Shown here in pieces: positions 36,001 to 44,690 of a DNA stretch of 64,000 bases. Each line of letters starts with the position of its first letter. Position 1 is the first letter of the stretch. The notes beneath the pieces were generated by a model, which was not told the origin of the DNA, did no database searches, and worked only from the letters and a program-made list of their open reading frames with translations. Source of the DNA: Sindora glabra. Its lineage: Eukaryota > Streptophyta > Magnoliopsida > Fabales > Fabaceae. The stretch lies in assembly GCA_020226215.1 (NCBI GenBank), contig CM035232.1:75634130-75698129 (forward strand), written 5' to 3'. Both the position numbers and the translations under genes were made by a program.

Positions 36001-39000
36001 GCGATGGGAGGAGTAAGGCAAAAAGGTTCTTGTGAATTGCACAATGTAGGCCATAGTTTTGAGAATTTGCCAGATAGTAAGGAATTTTAAGTTCATTTTG
36101 TGGTGGTAGTGCTAGTTTGTGTCACACTATTCTGCCATGGTAGCCACCATTGACAACAGACTTAGCTAAAGAGAAATGCAAGAATTTGAGGGATAAAGAT
36201 CTCATGCAGCTTCATTTTTCGGTGACAAGTGAATTTTTTGGGGATCTTTATGGTATTCAGTTCACAGCTGTTCAGAGGAGTCTCAACAGGGCATATGCAA
36301 AGAGATTGCCAAACCTTACTTATTTGATGTTTCTTTCCTTGTTTTTCCTATGACATTGTATTTTAGTCTCGTTATAAGGAAGATCACTTATTCCCTGCCT
36401 AAGTATTCTTCTCCCTTCTTTGCTAATAAAATTTCTTCTTCCATCAATGAAAAAAATTGGGGGCCAAAAATTAGTAAGTAATCATGAAACTGTTTAATGA
36501 TTATGCAGGGATAGATCCAAAACTAGATCACAGATAAGAGAATGATTAGTGGCAAACTGTTGGCTGAGTCAAAGATGCTATCTTTCAACATAGAAGTACA
36601 ATAGCAAACCTACATAATATTCCAACTAAAAACTTCAAAACAGAAAAAAAATAGCAGTGACCATGGATGGAACAACATATTTGTTTATTTACCTCGGAGA
36701 TATACAGCATTCTTGCCAAACAAATCTCTGGACAGTTCTACTTGATCTAATGTGTCAGGGCTGAAAGACATGAGAAGTCACATCAATAAATTCTGTTCTA
36801 CTAGATTTTCTTGCAACCATCATTACACTGAACTAGTAAAAGCAAACTAGAATAAAAGAAGTGAGAACTCACTCCATTAATACTACTGTGCCATCGTAAT
36901 CCATACACATAAACATGAAAGTTTTCTCCTGAACAAAGACCCCTGAAACAATTTATATGATTTGCAAGGAAAGAATATAATTACAATTGAGATACAACAA
37001 TTGCTCTGTCCTCCAAACTCATGAATAATCATCTAAAACTTCATTAAAATGAGTAACAGGTAGTTCCATGATTCAACATTCAAAGCTTCATTTTAACTCG
37101 TGAAACCAATTCTTCTCCCCCAATCCCTACCCAAATATTATGTAAAGCTATGTCAAAAAGCAATTTTCAAAATATACAAAAGGTAACATGATTTATTTAC
37201 CACCTTTCTGTGCAAGTCTTTTACCTTAGGAACATGACAAAATAATTGAATACCAGAGAGTTTACAGAATATAATAAATGGATAGGATTCTAGGATTACA
37301 GTTAGCATAGAGCTAATAGACTTTTAAGATCTGTAAGCACCCTTAGACCAAAAAAAAAAACTGAATTAGCTCTTGTATAGTTCCTATTTCCAATCTTATG
37401 CTATCTCATAAGCAATCTTAGGCCTAAGGAACCCAGTTGGGTTTCCTATACATGTTCCAATTCTGCACCAACTTTGCTGTAATCTCTGATGTTTCAGCAG
37501 AATTTTTCTTCTGCATGGCCAGTTTTTCTCAGTGATATTGAAATCCAATGGACCATCTCTCCCCAGTCCCCACAAGGGTGTCTCACCCTTGAGTTTAGAG
37601 TTCTGGTGGCTTCCCTCTTAACATTTAATGGGTAAAGCTAGGACTCTGCTCACCATCCTTTGATGGAACGGGAAATTATTAAATGCTTGGAGTTGGTTAA
37701 AATCAAAGCCTGATTTTCTAACAAGACCACATGGCTTGGAAGCTTCCTTTTAGGATGGGTTTTTTCTTCTTGCAAAATCCTACAAGTGTTTTTGCTATAA
37801 AGGATTCAAAAAATTAAAAAAAAAATCAGAACATACTGAAACAGCTTTCTGTTTTATACTCTCTCAAAAGCCAAAACTACAAGCTTCTCCACAATTTCCT
37901 TTTCTTAACAGATTCTAAAATACAAATGATGATGCTAATCATCATCATCTCTTCCACATGTGTACAAATTGTTCTTGCAGCAGAAGATAAATGGAAATTT
38001 GTGGGCACTCAGTCTTATTGGACCACTCAGTTCCCTACTATTTGGAATTTCTGTATATCATCAAGAATTCCTTCCTACTGACCTATGTGTTAGTATTGAT
38101 CTGTCTCTCCATAAGTCTCTTTCTTTAACTAACCATTGAGTGCAAATTTTTCTTTGCACTTAGCTAGTAGATTTGTAAGGAAATGTAAGACAAAACAATT
38201 AAATTCCCTAATAAGGCATCAAAATCTAGATGGAAAATATAGACACAATACATATTTGAATATGAGACCCAGAAATTTACAGAGACATACGGGGACATAC
38301 TTTCAATATTCTCATCTGTACCCAAGCGTTGTGTCACTTTGTTTCCATGATTAACATCGCGAAGCTCAACCTATCATCAAAAACAACTAAGACTTCCAGT
38401 TAGAAAAGGATTTTAAACAGAGAGGGTGCAGAGTTAACAATTTTATCAAGTCATAATGCAGCAAATAAGTAAATAATTAGGCAAACCAAGCAAATGAGAT
38501 TGTTTAACATCAAGGGCAGTTTACAACTAATGAAAATGAAGTGTTCTTATCCAAATAAATTGAAATCACTCAACAAGATACTCAACACAAACTATAATAG
38601 ATTCTCATAAAACCCTCTGGGCAAATTTCAAATCCTACCTGATCAAATCAATAAGACCATTAGAAGCATTTTATTAGCATACAATATCAGCAAATATCAC
38701 GAAAGTCTACTAACCATAAGCTGGCTCAATTTATTTAATGCAGTTGGTGCTGGAACCAAATTGTTCCATCCTGCGATGATCTTGGGTCTTAGTAATACAG
38801 ATACTTCTCAAAAATGAGTTTGAGCCAGTAAATGTTCACATAAATTCATTAAAAAAATAGGGCATCATTCAAACTATTTAATCAGGTATTCTTAATATTG
38901 GAAAGATAGAAGCTGACATAAACCTTCATTGTGGCTTTTCCCCTTCCTTCATGAGAATGTTCTACTTTAAGTACCTAACATGATTACACAACCAAATAAG

Positions 39001-39581
39001 ATAATTGATAAGAAACTTCAATGAATATATTCAAAATAAATAGCTCAACTAATCACTATTTACCTCATAAATACGTCCTGAGACCACCGTATTGACCACA
39101 ACAAAAAATATATACATGCAAAGTGATTTGTTAGAAAGTATACAAATTAAGAGAGAGAATCCAAAATCAATAACCACAGGCAAATGATGCCATTCAAAAT
39201 CAACCTTGTTTTTCAATGATATTCCCAACTCTAACCTGCATTGCAAGTACAAACAACTGTGAACCTAAAATTATTCAAAACATACGTATAAATGCTAACA
39301 CGCAGATCAATTGTGGACGAGAAAATCATGTCACTTACATCAGAACCCGAGACTGTAATTCCCCGGCACTGAATCAGAAACCATGGAGAGCTAGCCAGAT
39401 TAAAAGTGGATGAGGTGCTTGCCCCACCGTTGCTGGTGAAGGCACCAGAAGTGAGTGAAGATGGTGGCAGCGAGGAAGAAGAAGATGAAGTAGGGAAATG
39501 GTTAGATAATTGTCCAAACGGGGAAGTTGATGCAATGAAAGGAGACCTGCAGAGCCTCTTGCTCAGCCGCAGAGCTTGCAT
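17990..39581 (-). CDS. Elongation factor P, organellar (mitochondrial) type; nine exons, C-terminal exon not found
   Basis: EF-P binds the ribosome between the P and E sites and relieves stalling at difficult peptide bonds. Exons on the minus strand: 39581-39339, 39235-39205, 39077-39064, 38974-38924, 38370-38301, 36942-36873, 36760-36693, 35299-35194 and 18029-17990. All have GT...AG borders and join in phase to 231 codons with no stop. Residues 1 to about 72 are Ser-rich with basic residues and almost no acidic ones, like a mitochondrial transit peptide. Next come the N-terminal KOW-like domain (GNIIEKQGRIYEVLKVEHSH, loop EGRGKAT), the OB domain (TFMFMCMDYDGTVVLM) and the third domain starting at KVKVFFYDDKPLS, with VLDNGLTVE near the end. 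The usual VPPF... tail and stop codon are missing. Intron 8 is about 17.2 kb of retrotransposons. Plant mitochondrial EF-P genes are the best match by motif memory; no search was run. Confidence 0.85.
18364..18506. repeat. Tandem duplication of about 70 bp in EF-P intron 8
   Basis: Two adjacent copies (18364-18433 and 18434-18506) share TGGAATGTAATTTACAACAG-like and GGAGGAAAAAGAA blocks. They differ at roughly a tenth of positions plus small indels. Confidence 0.8.
18564..18773. mobile_element. MITE-like element, copy 1
   Basis: About 210 bp. The left end GACTTAAATCTGATCCACCG...TTACACTATCA is mirrored on the opposite strand at the right end GAGTTTAAATTTGATGATCG...TTACACTATTA, giving imperfect terminal inverted repeats of about 50 bp. 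Flanks ATCAATA (18557-18563) and ATCAATC (18774-18780) look like a target duplication. Non-coding. A relative lies at about 40662-40842. Confidence 0.65.
19147..19189. repeat. (CTC)n microsatellite in leader of F
   Basis: About 14 CTC/TCC units in the leader downstream of the F primer binding site. Confidence 0.9.
19474..19669 (+). repeat. 5' LTR of element K
   Basis: TGTTGAGATTATTTTCC...AATCAAGT. The primer-binding-site relic TAGTATCAAAG follows at once (19670-19680). The last bases differ from the TTCCACA end seen in A. Confidence 0.85.
20054..20980 (+). pseudogene. gag of element K
   Basis: The copia gag core (KLNGKNYMNWQAIVEIWFL, then LATLQMSNHDLPSYLN) leads to a Gly/Arg-rich stretch and a CCHC zinc knuckle CSYCKHMGHTQDKC (20764-20805). 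The start region is missing: relative to A, 62 bp including the ATG are deleted between two TTGC repeats. In-frame stops occur near 20247 and 20310, and a frameshift lies at about 20505-20560. In a working element this would package the RNA. Confidence 0.85.
20981..22604 (+). pseudogene. Protease and integrase regions of element K
   Basis: The protease active-site region near 21010-21040 reads WILDSSASDHI in the correct frame (second Ser where Gly is usual) with a frameshift just before it. Pre-integrase HYRLGHSSLNKLKKM lies near 21400. The integrase core includes FVTFIDDFSRCT and ILRSDNAKEYF near 21620-21775. Its frame is broken by stops. It is followed by the open linker 22014-22604 (VFGSTCFVHNLAPSLDKLSA, YSPSTHRFYMSADITFFE), ending with a TAG. 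Confidence 0.8.
22605..23246 (+). pseudogene. Reverse transcriptase of element K
   Basis: Open from 22638 to 23246 (202 codons). Motifs: KGYTQIFGLDYGDTFSPMAK, ALYGLKQSPQAWF and YVDDIVI (about residues 180-186). The first catalytic motif reads QLNIKNAFLHGDL, where copia RT has LDVKNAFLHGDL, so a catalytic Asp is Asn at about residue 93. A TAA at 23244-23246 interrupts the frame before RNase H. Confidence 0.88.
23460..24121 (+). pseudogene. RNase H of element K
   Basis: The RT-RNase H connection (VTRPDISFAVSVVSQFLNS) is followed by an open frame 23579-24121. Motifs are AYTDADWAGCPNNRRSTSGYC, WKSKKQNVVARSNAEAKYR (SSAEAEYR in working elements), LICDNQAALHIASNPIFHE and HIEIDCHFIQEK. This resembles a full copia C-terminus with the catalytic residues largely present. 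It ends at TGA just before the polypurine tract GAGGGGGAG (24120-24128). Confidence 0.88.
24129..24323 (+). repeat. 3' LTR of element K
   Basis: TGTTGAGATTATTTTCC...AATCGAGT, preceded by a polypurine tract and followed by the target duplication GCAAC. Confidence 0.85.
26699..29208 (-). mobile_element. Copia element D (5' LTR to linker; gag deleted)
   Basis: Minus-strand copia related to C and E. Its probable 5' LTR is 29208-28859 (TGTTGGCAGCC...CAATTCA, 350 bp; the outer edge is inferred from its TGTTGG start beside E). PBS TGGTATCAAAGC is at 28855-28844. The leader is homologous to that of E (CTCACATTG, TCTGCCCAGAA). It runs straight to protease (VSFDPWVLDSKSFDHIFGN near 28220-28154) with no gag. 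Integrase follows (HCHLSIGKLCRTVL-like near 27780; INCMPSFILNNQIPYSLVLP at 27260-27180), then the linker (SRLQKGYNCYS at 27070-27035). It stops at about 26699, where it joins the truncated end of F. Confidence 0.75.
29214..29417 (+). repeat. 5' LTR of element E
   Basis: TGTTAAATAGTAATAAATTT...AATCTCAAGT. Contains a TATATAAAG TATA-like box near 29356. Confidence 0.82.
30038..30834 (+). pseudogene. gag of element E
   Basis: Starts MSTSKFNNSSNIFSSGISST. The first 101 codons are open, to a TAG at 30339-30341, and the frame then continues with LYKVVARLKDLKQESDLFSY. A Gly/Arg-rich stretch and zinc knuckle CTYCHKPGHIRDKC (about 30747-30788) complete the usual gag layout. Several stops and a frameshift break it. 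C and D, of the same family, lack this whole region. Confidence 0.82.
31000..32096 (+). pseudogene. Protease and integrase of element E
   Basis: The protease motif WILDIGTSYHIW is near 31030-31070 (Asp kept, Ser/Thr replaced by Ile, the DH pair lost). Pre-integrase IHCHLGHPSLSKLQKI is near 31400. The integrase core holds SITFIDDYSRCT and LCSDNAREYF near 31620-31785, and HTPQQNGV near 31845-31870. Stops interrupt it. Confidence 0.78.
32105..32621 (-). mobile_element. RTE-clade LINE, 517-bp 3' fragment
   Basis: Minus-strand open frame 32452-32105 (115 codons) preceded by in-frame sequence to about 32590. It holds the ORF2 C-terminal motifs YDCKVPIKLKEKFYR, RPSMLYNSEYWAL, MRMLRWMRGYTRKDKIRN, WLRWFGHVQRRP and VRRVDRMV. 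Perfect 8-bp direct repeats TTACTCCA at 32097-32104 and 32622-32629 flank it. Unlike the copies at 0.9 and 8.0 kb, its 3' end stops at CTCACTTAG with no TTG tail. It is the best-preserved LINE in the window, yet it lacks the RT core. Confidence 0.88.
32630..34636 (+). pseudogene. Linker, RT and RNase H of element E
   Basis: The linker resumes with LTPRKDKLSTHFIKCVF and an open frame to about 33118. RT follows from about 33130. KGYTQIFGLNYGDTFSPIAK is near 33310. The first catalytic motif reads LDIKNAFLYRNL near 33430-33465, and the YVDD box reads YIDN near 33690. RNase H holds ITRPNISFVVSVVSQFLNS (33998-34055), a broken DADW motif, LVCDNQATLHIAF and HIEIDCHFV near 34395-34485, and LANMLTKSLQ near 34545. 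Multiple stops. Confidence 0.8.
34643..34829 (+). repeat. 3' LTR of element E
   Basis: TGTTAAATAGTAATATATG...AATCTCAAGT, preceded by the polypurine tract. It lacks two short segments found in the 5' LTR. Confidence 0.82.
34830..35193. other. EF-P intron 8, unique part near exon 8
   Basis: About 360 bp of ordinary intron sequence between element E and exon 8. No element or gene was seen. Confidence 0.5.
35194..35299 (-). CDS. EF-P exon 8 (106 bp)
   Basis: Encodes DEMKVKVFFYDDKPLSASV, then PKRVTCIVKEGIAATP plus two bases of Arg. Acceptor GACAG, donor GTATAC. It begins the third EF-P domain. The donor opens the 17-kb intron. Confidence 0.88.
35690..35950 (-). mobile_element. L1-type LINE 3' fragment in EF-P intron 7
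   Basis: The minus strand encodes VSERNTRIFRNQAQ and a Trp-containing tail, like the last part of plant L1 ORF2, followed by an A-rich 3' end near 35690-35720. Plus-strand sequence 35990-36460 (ending TTTGCTAATAAAATTTCTTC and an A run at about 36450) may be another retroposed fragment, but shows no clear protein match. Confidence 0.5.
36693..36760 (-). CDS. EF-P exon 7 (68 bp)
   Basis: Encodes DPDTLDQVELSRDLFGKNAV and YLR. Acceptor TTTCAG, donor GTAAAT. Confidence 0.88.
36873..36942 (-). CDS. EF-P exon 6 (70 bp)
   Basis: Encodes RVFVQEKTFMFMCMDYDG and TVVLM plus part of an Asp codon; the core of the OB domain. Acceptor TTTCAG, donor GTGAGT. Confidence 0.88.
36943..38300. other. EF-P intron 5 (1.36 kb)
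   Basis: No element was recognised. Ordinary AT-rich intron. Confidence 0.5.
38301..38370 (-). CDS. EF-P exon 5 (70 bp)
   Basis: Encodes VELRDVNHGNKVTQRLG and TDENIE plus one base. Borders GATAG and GTATGT. Confidence 0.85.
38924..38974 (-). CDS. EF-P exon 4 (51 bp)
   Basis: 17 codons, VLKVEHSHEGRGKATMK. This includes the loop at the position of the modified Lys/Arg of bacterial EF-P, here GRGKAT. Borders GTTAG and GTTTAT. Confidence 0.85.
39064..39077 (-). CDS. EF-P exon 3 (14-nt microexon)
   Basis: GACGTATTTATGAG between acceptor CTCAG and donor GTAAAT. Completes the Gly codon and adds RIYE, exactly the residues expected between NIIEKQ and VLKVEHSH. Confidence 0.75.
39205..39235 (-). CDS. 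EF-P exon 2 (31 bp)
   Basis: Acceptor TGCAG and donor GTTGAT. Encodes VRVGNIIEKQ plus one base of a Gly codon completed by exon 3. Confidence 0.8.
39339..39581 (-). CDS. EF-P exon 1 (transit peptide)
   Basis: 81 codons from the ATG at 39581 to GSD, with donor GTAAGT. The start is chosen as the only ATG heading a basic, Ser/Thr-rich leader (MQALRLSKRLCRS...) that runs in frame into GITVSGSD. An opposite-strand open frame at 39406-39612 is its shadow. A TATTTTATAAC sequence about 120 bp upstream (near 39700, minus strand) is a possible TATA element. Confidence 0.8.
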
Positions 39582-41270
39582 TGTCGTTCCAACCGGTAAC
39601 TGTCACGAATAGCGAATCCACTAATTTCTTGTCCTCTGGGGTCTGAAGTAGAAGTGCAATGCTATATGAAATACAAGTAATAATTGTTATCCAGAAAAGT
39701 TATAAAATAAAATTCTATTTTAGTTTTTTATATTTTCAAATTCTATCAATTTAATAATTTATATTTGATTCCTATAAGTGCAAATAAAATTTTAACTTTT
39801 ATGAAGATTAAAATTTTTGTAAAAACTAAAATTTGTATTAAATTGATAAAACTTGAGGAATCAAATTGATACAAATTAAAATTTTGAAAGATTAATATAG
39901 AATTAAATTTCTATTTTTTAATTAAAATTAAAAATATAAATTTAAAAATTTTCAACTTTTCATAAGTTTACCCTATTATATATATTAGAATGTAGCTTGT
40001 GACTCCAAATTTTTTATTATTCTCAATTGAATTTAAATTTAAATTGGATCCCACTTTCGATCAATTTTACATACAACCATCACAGGATTCCATAAAAATC
40101 AAAAATAAATAAATAAATTATATATTAAAAGTCATGGAATATGAATATATTTAAATGCAAGTATAAAATGATTTGGTCCACCAAATTGATACATCACACA
40201 AATTGGGTCAAATAGTTCACGAATGGATCTATATTTTTTTATATTTTTATTTTCAAATTAAATTAATATATTATACAACTCTCCACTCAACCAAAGCAAT
40301 ACCTCTTGCAAGCTCAGTTATTCATCTTTTAAATCAATTAAATCTAGATAAATTATATATAAATTAATGATTTTGTTTCTAAATTAATAATTTTAAAATT
40401 ATCTAATTTTTATTATATTTTATTTAATTTTTAATTCTTTGTGTGAATTAAAAATGTATTAAATATATGATTTTTTAATTTATAACTACTATTTTAAACT
40501 TAAAATTATTTTAAAATTTTTAAATTATTTAAAAAATGGTTTGCAAACCTAATCCTCAAGTATGTGGTCTATAAACTTTAAGACTCAGATTCCTATTTAA
40601 AAAGCTCATAATTTTTCCTAACTCATTCAATCCAATTTAGTCCATGAGTGTATTGAATAAGTTCGTTTAACAACTATAATTTTACATTATCGCCCATACA
40701 TGTTTTGCTATGTCAATCAAAATTGTTAAGATATTCTCATTATTTGTAAAAATTATTAATATCAATTTCAACAACGTGTCATCTTCTTATTTATTGATAA
40801 TAGAAAAAATAATACATTAATAATGGATCAAATTTAATCTCTTCTAAATTACACATGATTAATTTAATGGTTTATAATTTTGAAGAAAAAAATGTCTCTT
40901 TTGAACATTTATTGCTAACTAATAGTATTTTTAAATTTTCTTTCAACAATATCTTATAATTTTAAATTAAGTACATCATATATATTGCAATTTTTTTTAA
41001 CAATATATTGTTCAATTGTTATGTGCAATTTTGTGAATGAAAATGTATATTATTGTCATAACTCAGTTCTCAAATATCGTGACTAGCGTAAAGATATCTA
41101 ACTAATATTAATATACAAATAAGATGTTCTTACAAACCTTTAAGACACCTCTAACTTACTTACTTTCTTAACTTTACTAAGAACATAATTTACATATGCT
41201 AAAGATGTTTATAAAAGAGTGTAAAATTTTTGAAAACATAAATTTGCACATAATTGTTATCAAAAGAGAA
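39582..41270. other. EF-P upstream region, AT-rich
   Basis: Presumed promoter and 5' UTR of EF-P (39582 to about 39720), then very AT-rich DNA with no gene. The MITE-like copy at about 40662-40842 is the only structure recognised. Confidence 0.5.
40662..40842. mobile_element. MITE-like element, copy 2
   Basis: Same orientation as copy 1. Shared blocks are TTTACATTATC..CCATACATGTTTTGC (copy 1 TTACACTATCACTCATCCATG), AAAATTGTTAA, TCATCTTCTTAT and ATGGATCAAATTTAATCTC at the right end. The left inverted repeat is degraded. Confidence 0.55.
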
Positions 41271-41289
41271 AACTCCTAATTAGGACACC

Positions 41290-43756
41290 AAAAATATCAT
41301 ATGGTTGGTTCCTAAAGGCAATAGGAAGGTTGCCACATAGGTGTTAGTCATCATTGTGGGATTCATGCTTCGTATCTGGAAATAAAAAGAAATTAACAGA
41401 AGGAGTGTGAGTATTGAAATACTCATGAATGGTTATTCTTCTCTTTTTTTAGAGTTTTCAACATAATAGATCAAATATATAATAGTATAAAATAATAATT
41501 GATTGAAACTCTTATATATCATGTTTACAAAGTTTACTAAAGAAAATGGCAATAGTTAGTATACAGGTTTCTTATTCTATCTTCGATCCAGCATTGTCCC
41601 CTATCACCCTAGGCCTATAGCTGCCAACCTTATCCTTCCAACCCTTACCACACCTTTTGTTCTTTATGAAGGATGCAAATCTCCCTTCCACAAATCCTAT
41701 TTAGGGTGAGCAATAATAAGATGCTGGTCATAGTATCATTTACTCATCTCATTAGGTATGATCAAAATACTAACTATACTATAAGAGTTTTGTTAACAAA
41801 ATTTGCTATTCTCATATACTCAAATTTCATCATCAAATATCATTGTATCCAAAGTTAATATACAACCTTTTCATCTTAAACATCATCAATTATATCATGA
41901 ACTTTAATTTCTTAAAATATTTCTTAATAAAAATAATTAAACATTTAACTTGTCAGGTAATATGAAATACTCCCACATTTTGGTGCCTTTTAGGCTCCCA
42001 AATCAATTCAAATTTTTACTAAAATTTTATCTAATGCTTCTAACATAGTAATAATCACCAAACATCAATTTTCTTACAATTTTCTCATTCTCAAGTACTA
42101 TTCATACAATATCAAAATCATGAAATTCAAAACAAGATAGCACATATATAGTTGCAATAAAAGCCTCTTTTCAATATTCAAATCAGTTCTAATCATTACT
42201 AAATTTTTATTTAATATCCCTAATTTTCATCAATTATTTCACAAAAAAATCACATTGGTATTGTTTATATAGAACTAAAAAGTTAAAATTACTAATTTTG
42301 TGGGTAATTTTGGAGTTATTATGAAAAAATAGCCTTATTGGCATCTAAATCAAATCAGTTGCCACTAAATTTTTATATAAGCTTACTAACATGTTAATAA
42401 TATTATAACATTGATTAGTTTAATTCTTCTCAATCAAATTATCGGACAAATAACACCAAACTTCAATTCATAGAATTCAATTTTCTATTTTAAGCTCTTA
42501 TAACCAAAGTCAATACAAATTCAATTTTCATAACTTTAAAACTTTCTAAAAATTCTCAATTCTTTCCACACCTATTCTAACATTATTTGTAACATTAATA
42601 TACTGAAATCTTATTGTAACATTAATATTACTATTATTCTCCCTTGACAGTTTTGTTTCTAAACCCAACATAATCTTATTATCATCTTTTAAAAGAAACT
42701 TAGTGAATCTTCTTCTATCAATCTTGGCACTATATTATCCACACCATATCATTATATTATCATTTATATAATATCAAAACTAAACCATATAGCATTATAA
42801 CTCAACTTAACACCTATAACAGCATATATCATCATAATATTCATTTTTCATAAGAAAACTTAAAGGAATAAGGGATAGTTGCCACTCACCTTAAATTTTT
42901 TATTCTCTAACTTTTTAAAGACCTCTTAAAGTAGCAACTTCACTAAAATAAACCAAGTTTTAGGAATATTGAAGAGAAAAATTCCATAAAAACATGAAGG
43001 AAATGAAGAAAAACTTAGGTTACCTTGCAATAACTAAATGGAACCACTTGGAAAACCTCTTGAGAATTGTTAAAAATTTGAAAACCCTACCAAAGAAACT
43101 CTATTGGATTGAAGAGAAAGAGCAAAAATGACTCAAAAATTCCTATATAAAACCTTAGTCCAAGCTTCTTTCATAAGTTTCTTTTTCTTATTATTTATTT
43201 TATAAAAATTTGATAATAATTTGGCACATGGGGCATAGCTATTCAAGGCTAAAAATTAGAAGATAATTTTCTTAAAACCACTTAAATTTCTCTTAATATA
43301 ATATTTAGAAAGAAGCACTAACAATTGCTTTTAATTTTTTACTTATTTACCTAATTGCCATTAGCTTCTTTCAAAAGCTTGAGCTTTATTTAGGCCTTAT
43401 TTTTTTTTACTTCTAAGATCATATTTTGGCCCTAAAAAATTGAGCCAAATTAACCTAAATGAACTAAGATAATTTATTTCAAATTTAAGCCTAATCTTTA
43501 AGTTTTTGAGTTATCCAAGCCTCTAATTTCCTATTAAGCTTTTACATAATTTTTCTAAACTTAGTGTTAAGCTTTTAATTATATTTTGACCCATACTATT
43601 ATTTAATATATTTTCTCCAAAAATTCTATTGAGACATACATCCAAATTATTTTTATGATTTATCTAAACTTCACCTAATTACCTTACTAGGTTTCGGTTA
43701 GGGAGGTTCCCAATCAAAATTCCTCATTAAAATTTCTTACTATGTTTGGGGTATCA
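41290..43756 (-). repeat. Probable gypsy-type LTR (solo or partial)
   Basis: On the minus strand it begins TGATACCCCAAACATAG at 43756, a start common in long plant gypsy LTRs. No coding sequence lies in the next 2.4 kb. The lower border is only a guess, and no target duplication was found. Three tandem units of about 175 bp lie within it at about 41980-42510. Confidence 0.4.
41980..42510. repeat. Three tandem units of about 175 bp
   Basis: Units start near 41985, 42161 and 42331 and share GCCT..TTT, CAAATCARTT and ACTAAATTTTTAT blocks, diverged roughly 30 percent. Confidence 0.55.
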
Positions 43757-43761
43757 TAGTT

Positions 43762-44685
43762 ATTTTTATAATGATGTACTTTAATACACTACTTCATAAA
43801 TAAATTGAAGAAATTTGAATTAAAAATTGAATTTTATTAATTTAATTTATTAAACTAAATATAAAATTAAGTAAATATTATCTAATCAATTCAACAATAT
43901 GCTTTCTTAACTTATACTTTCAACAAGTACATGAAATTAAGATAAAAGTTAAATTGATCTTTTGTGTTTCTTGTACTTATTTTTTTTGTTATAAAAATGC
44001 AAAATTTGAAACTTGTATAATAAAAAAAGTCACAATTTTAAATCAATTAATAAAATATATAATAATTTATTAAATTGATAAATTTAACTTGTATGTGGGG
44101 AACTTCTTTATTACTTAGTGGGCATGTTGTGCCCCTTAGCAATAAAAATTTATCAGTTTATTATTGTTAAAAATTAATATAATAATTAATTTCTTAACTA
44201 ATTATCCTTAAATTTCTCTTAATTTTTGTTGGTAGTGGGTACAAAAATTATGTCCCCATTAAGTGTTACCTTCTTTAGATTTAAAATTTTATTTGTATAG
44301 GAAATAATTAATTAATCATGATAACAAAATCTAAAATGAAAATTTTGTGAGAGAAATAAAATTAGTATAACAAAATAGGAGATGAAGACCTTATGAGGAA
44401 ACAACTAACTATTCTAATGAAATTGGGAGCAAGAACTTTATGTAAAATGGTTGGAAAAGAGGATAAATGGGTTTATTTAAAAGCTAAGTATAACTAGATA
44501 TGAATAATTGAGTATAGAGGAAATTTAGGATCACTTTTCCAAATTTGCCCTGTATCTATCTCCTTTTTATTCCTAAATTTCAACCCTAATCCTTATTTCT
44601 CACTGAAATCCCTAAAACTATCCTCTTCATCTCTATATCTTCTCCTCTCCTTCTCTTTCAACTAAGACAATAACCTTTAATAATG
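43762..44685. other. Unassigned AT-rich spacer
   Basis: Nothing recognisable beyond AT-rich sequence and a pyrimidine-rich end at 44570-44665. Confidence 0.3.
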
Positions 44686-44690
44686 GCTTA

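Noticed and set aside
36150..36353. Plus-strand open frame of 67 codons within EF-P intron 7
   Set aside because: No recognised protein motif; probably retroposed or random sequence.
39406..39612. Plus-strand open frame of 68 codons with acidic repeats
   Set aside because: It is antisense to EF-P exon 1; the acidic run is the complement of the Ser-rich transit peptide.
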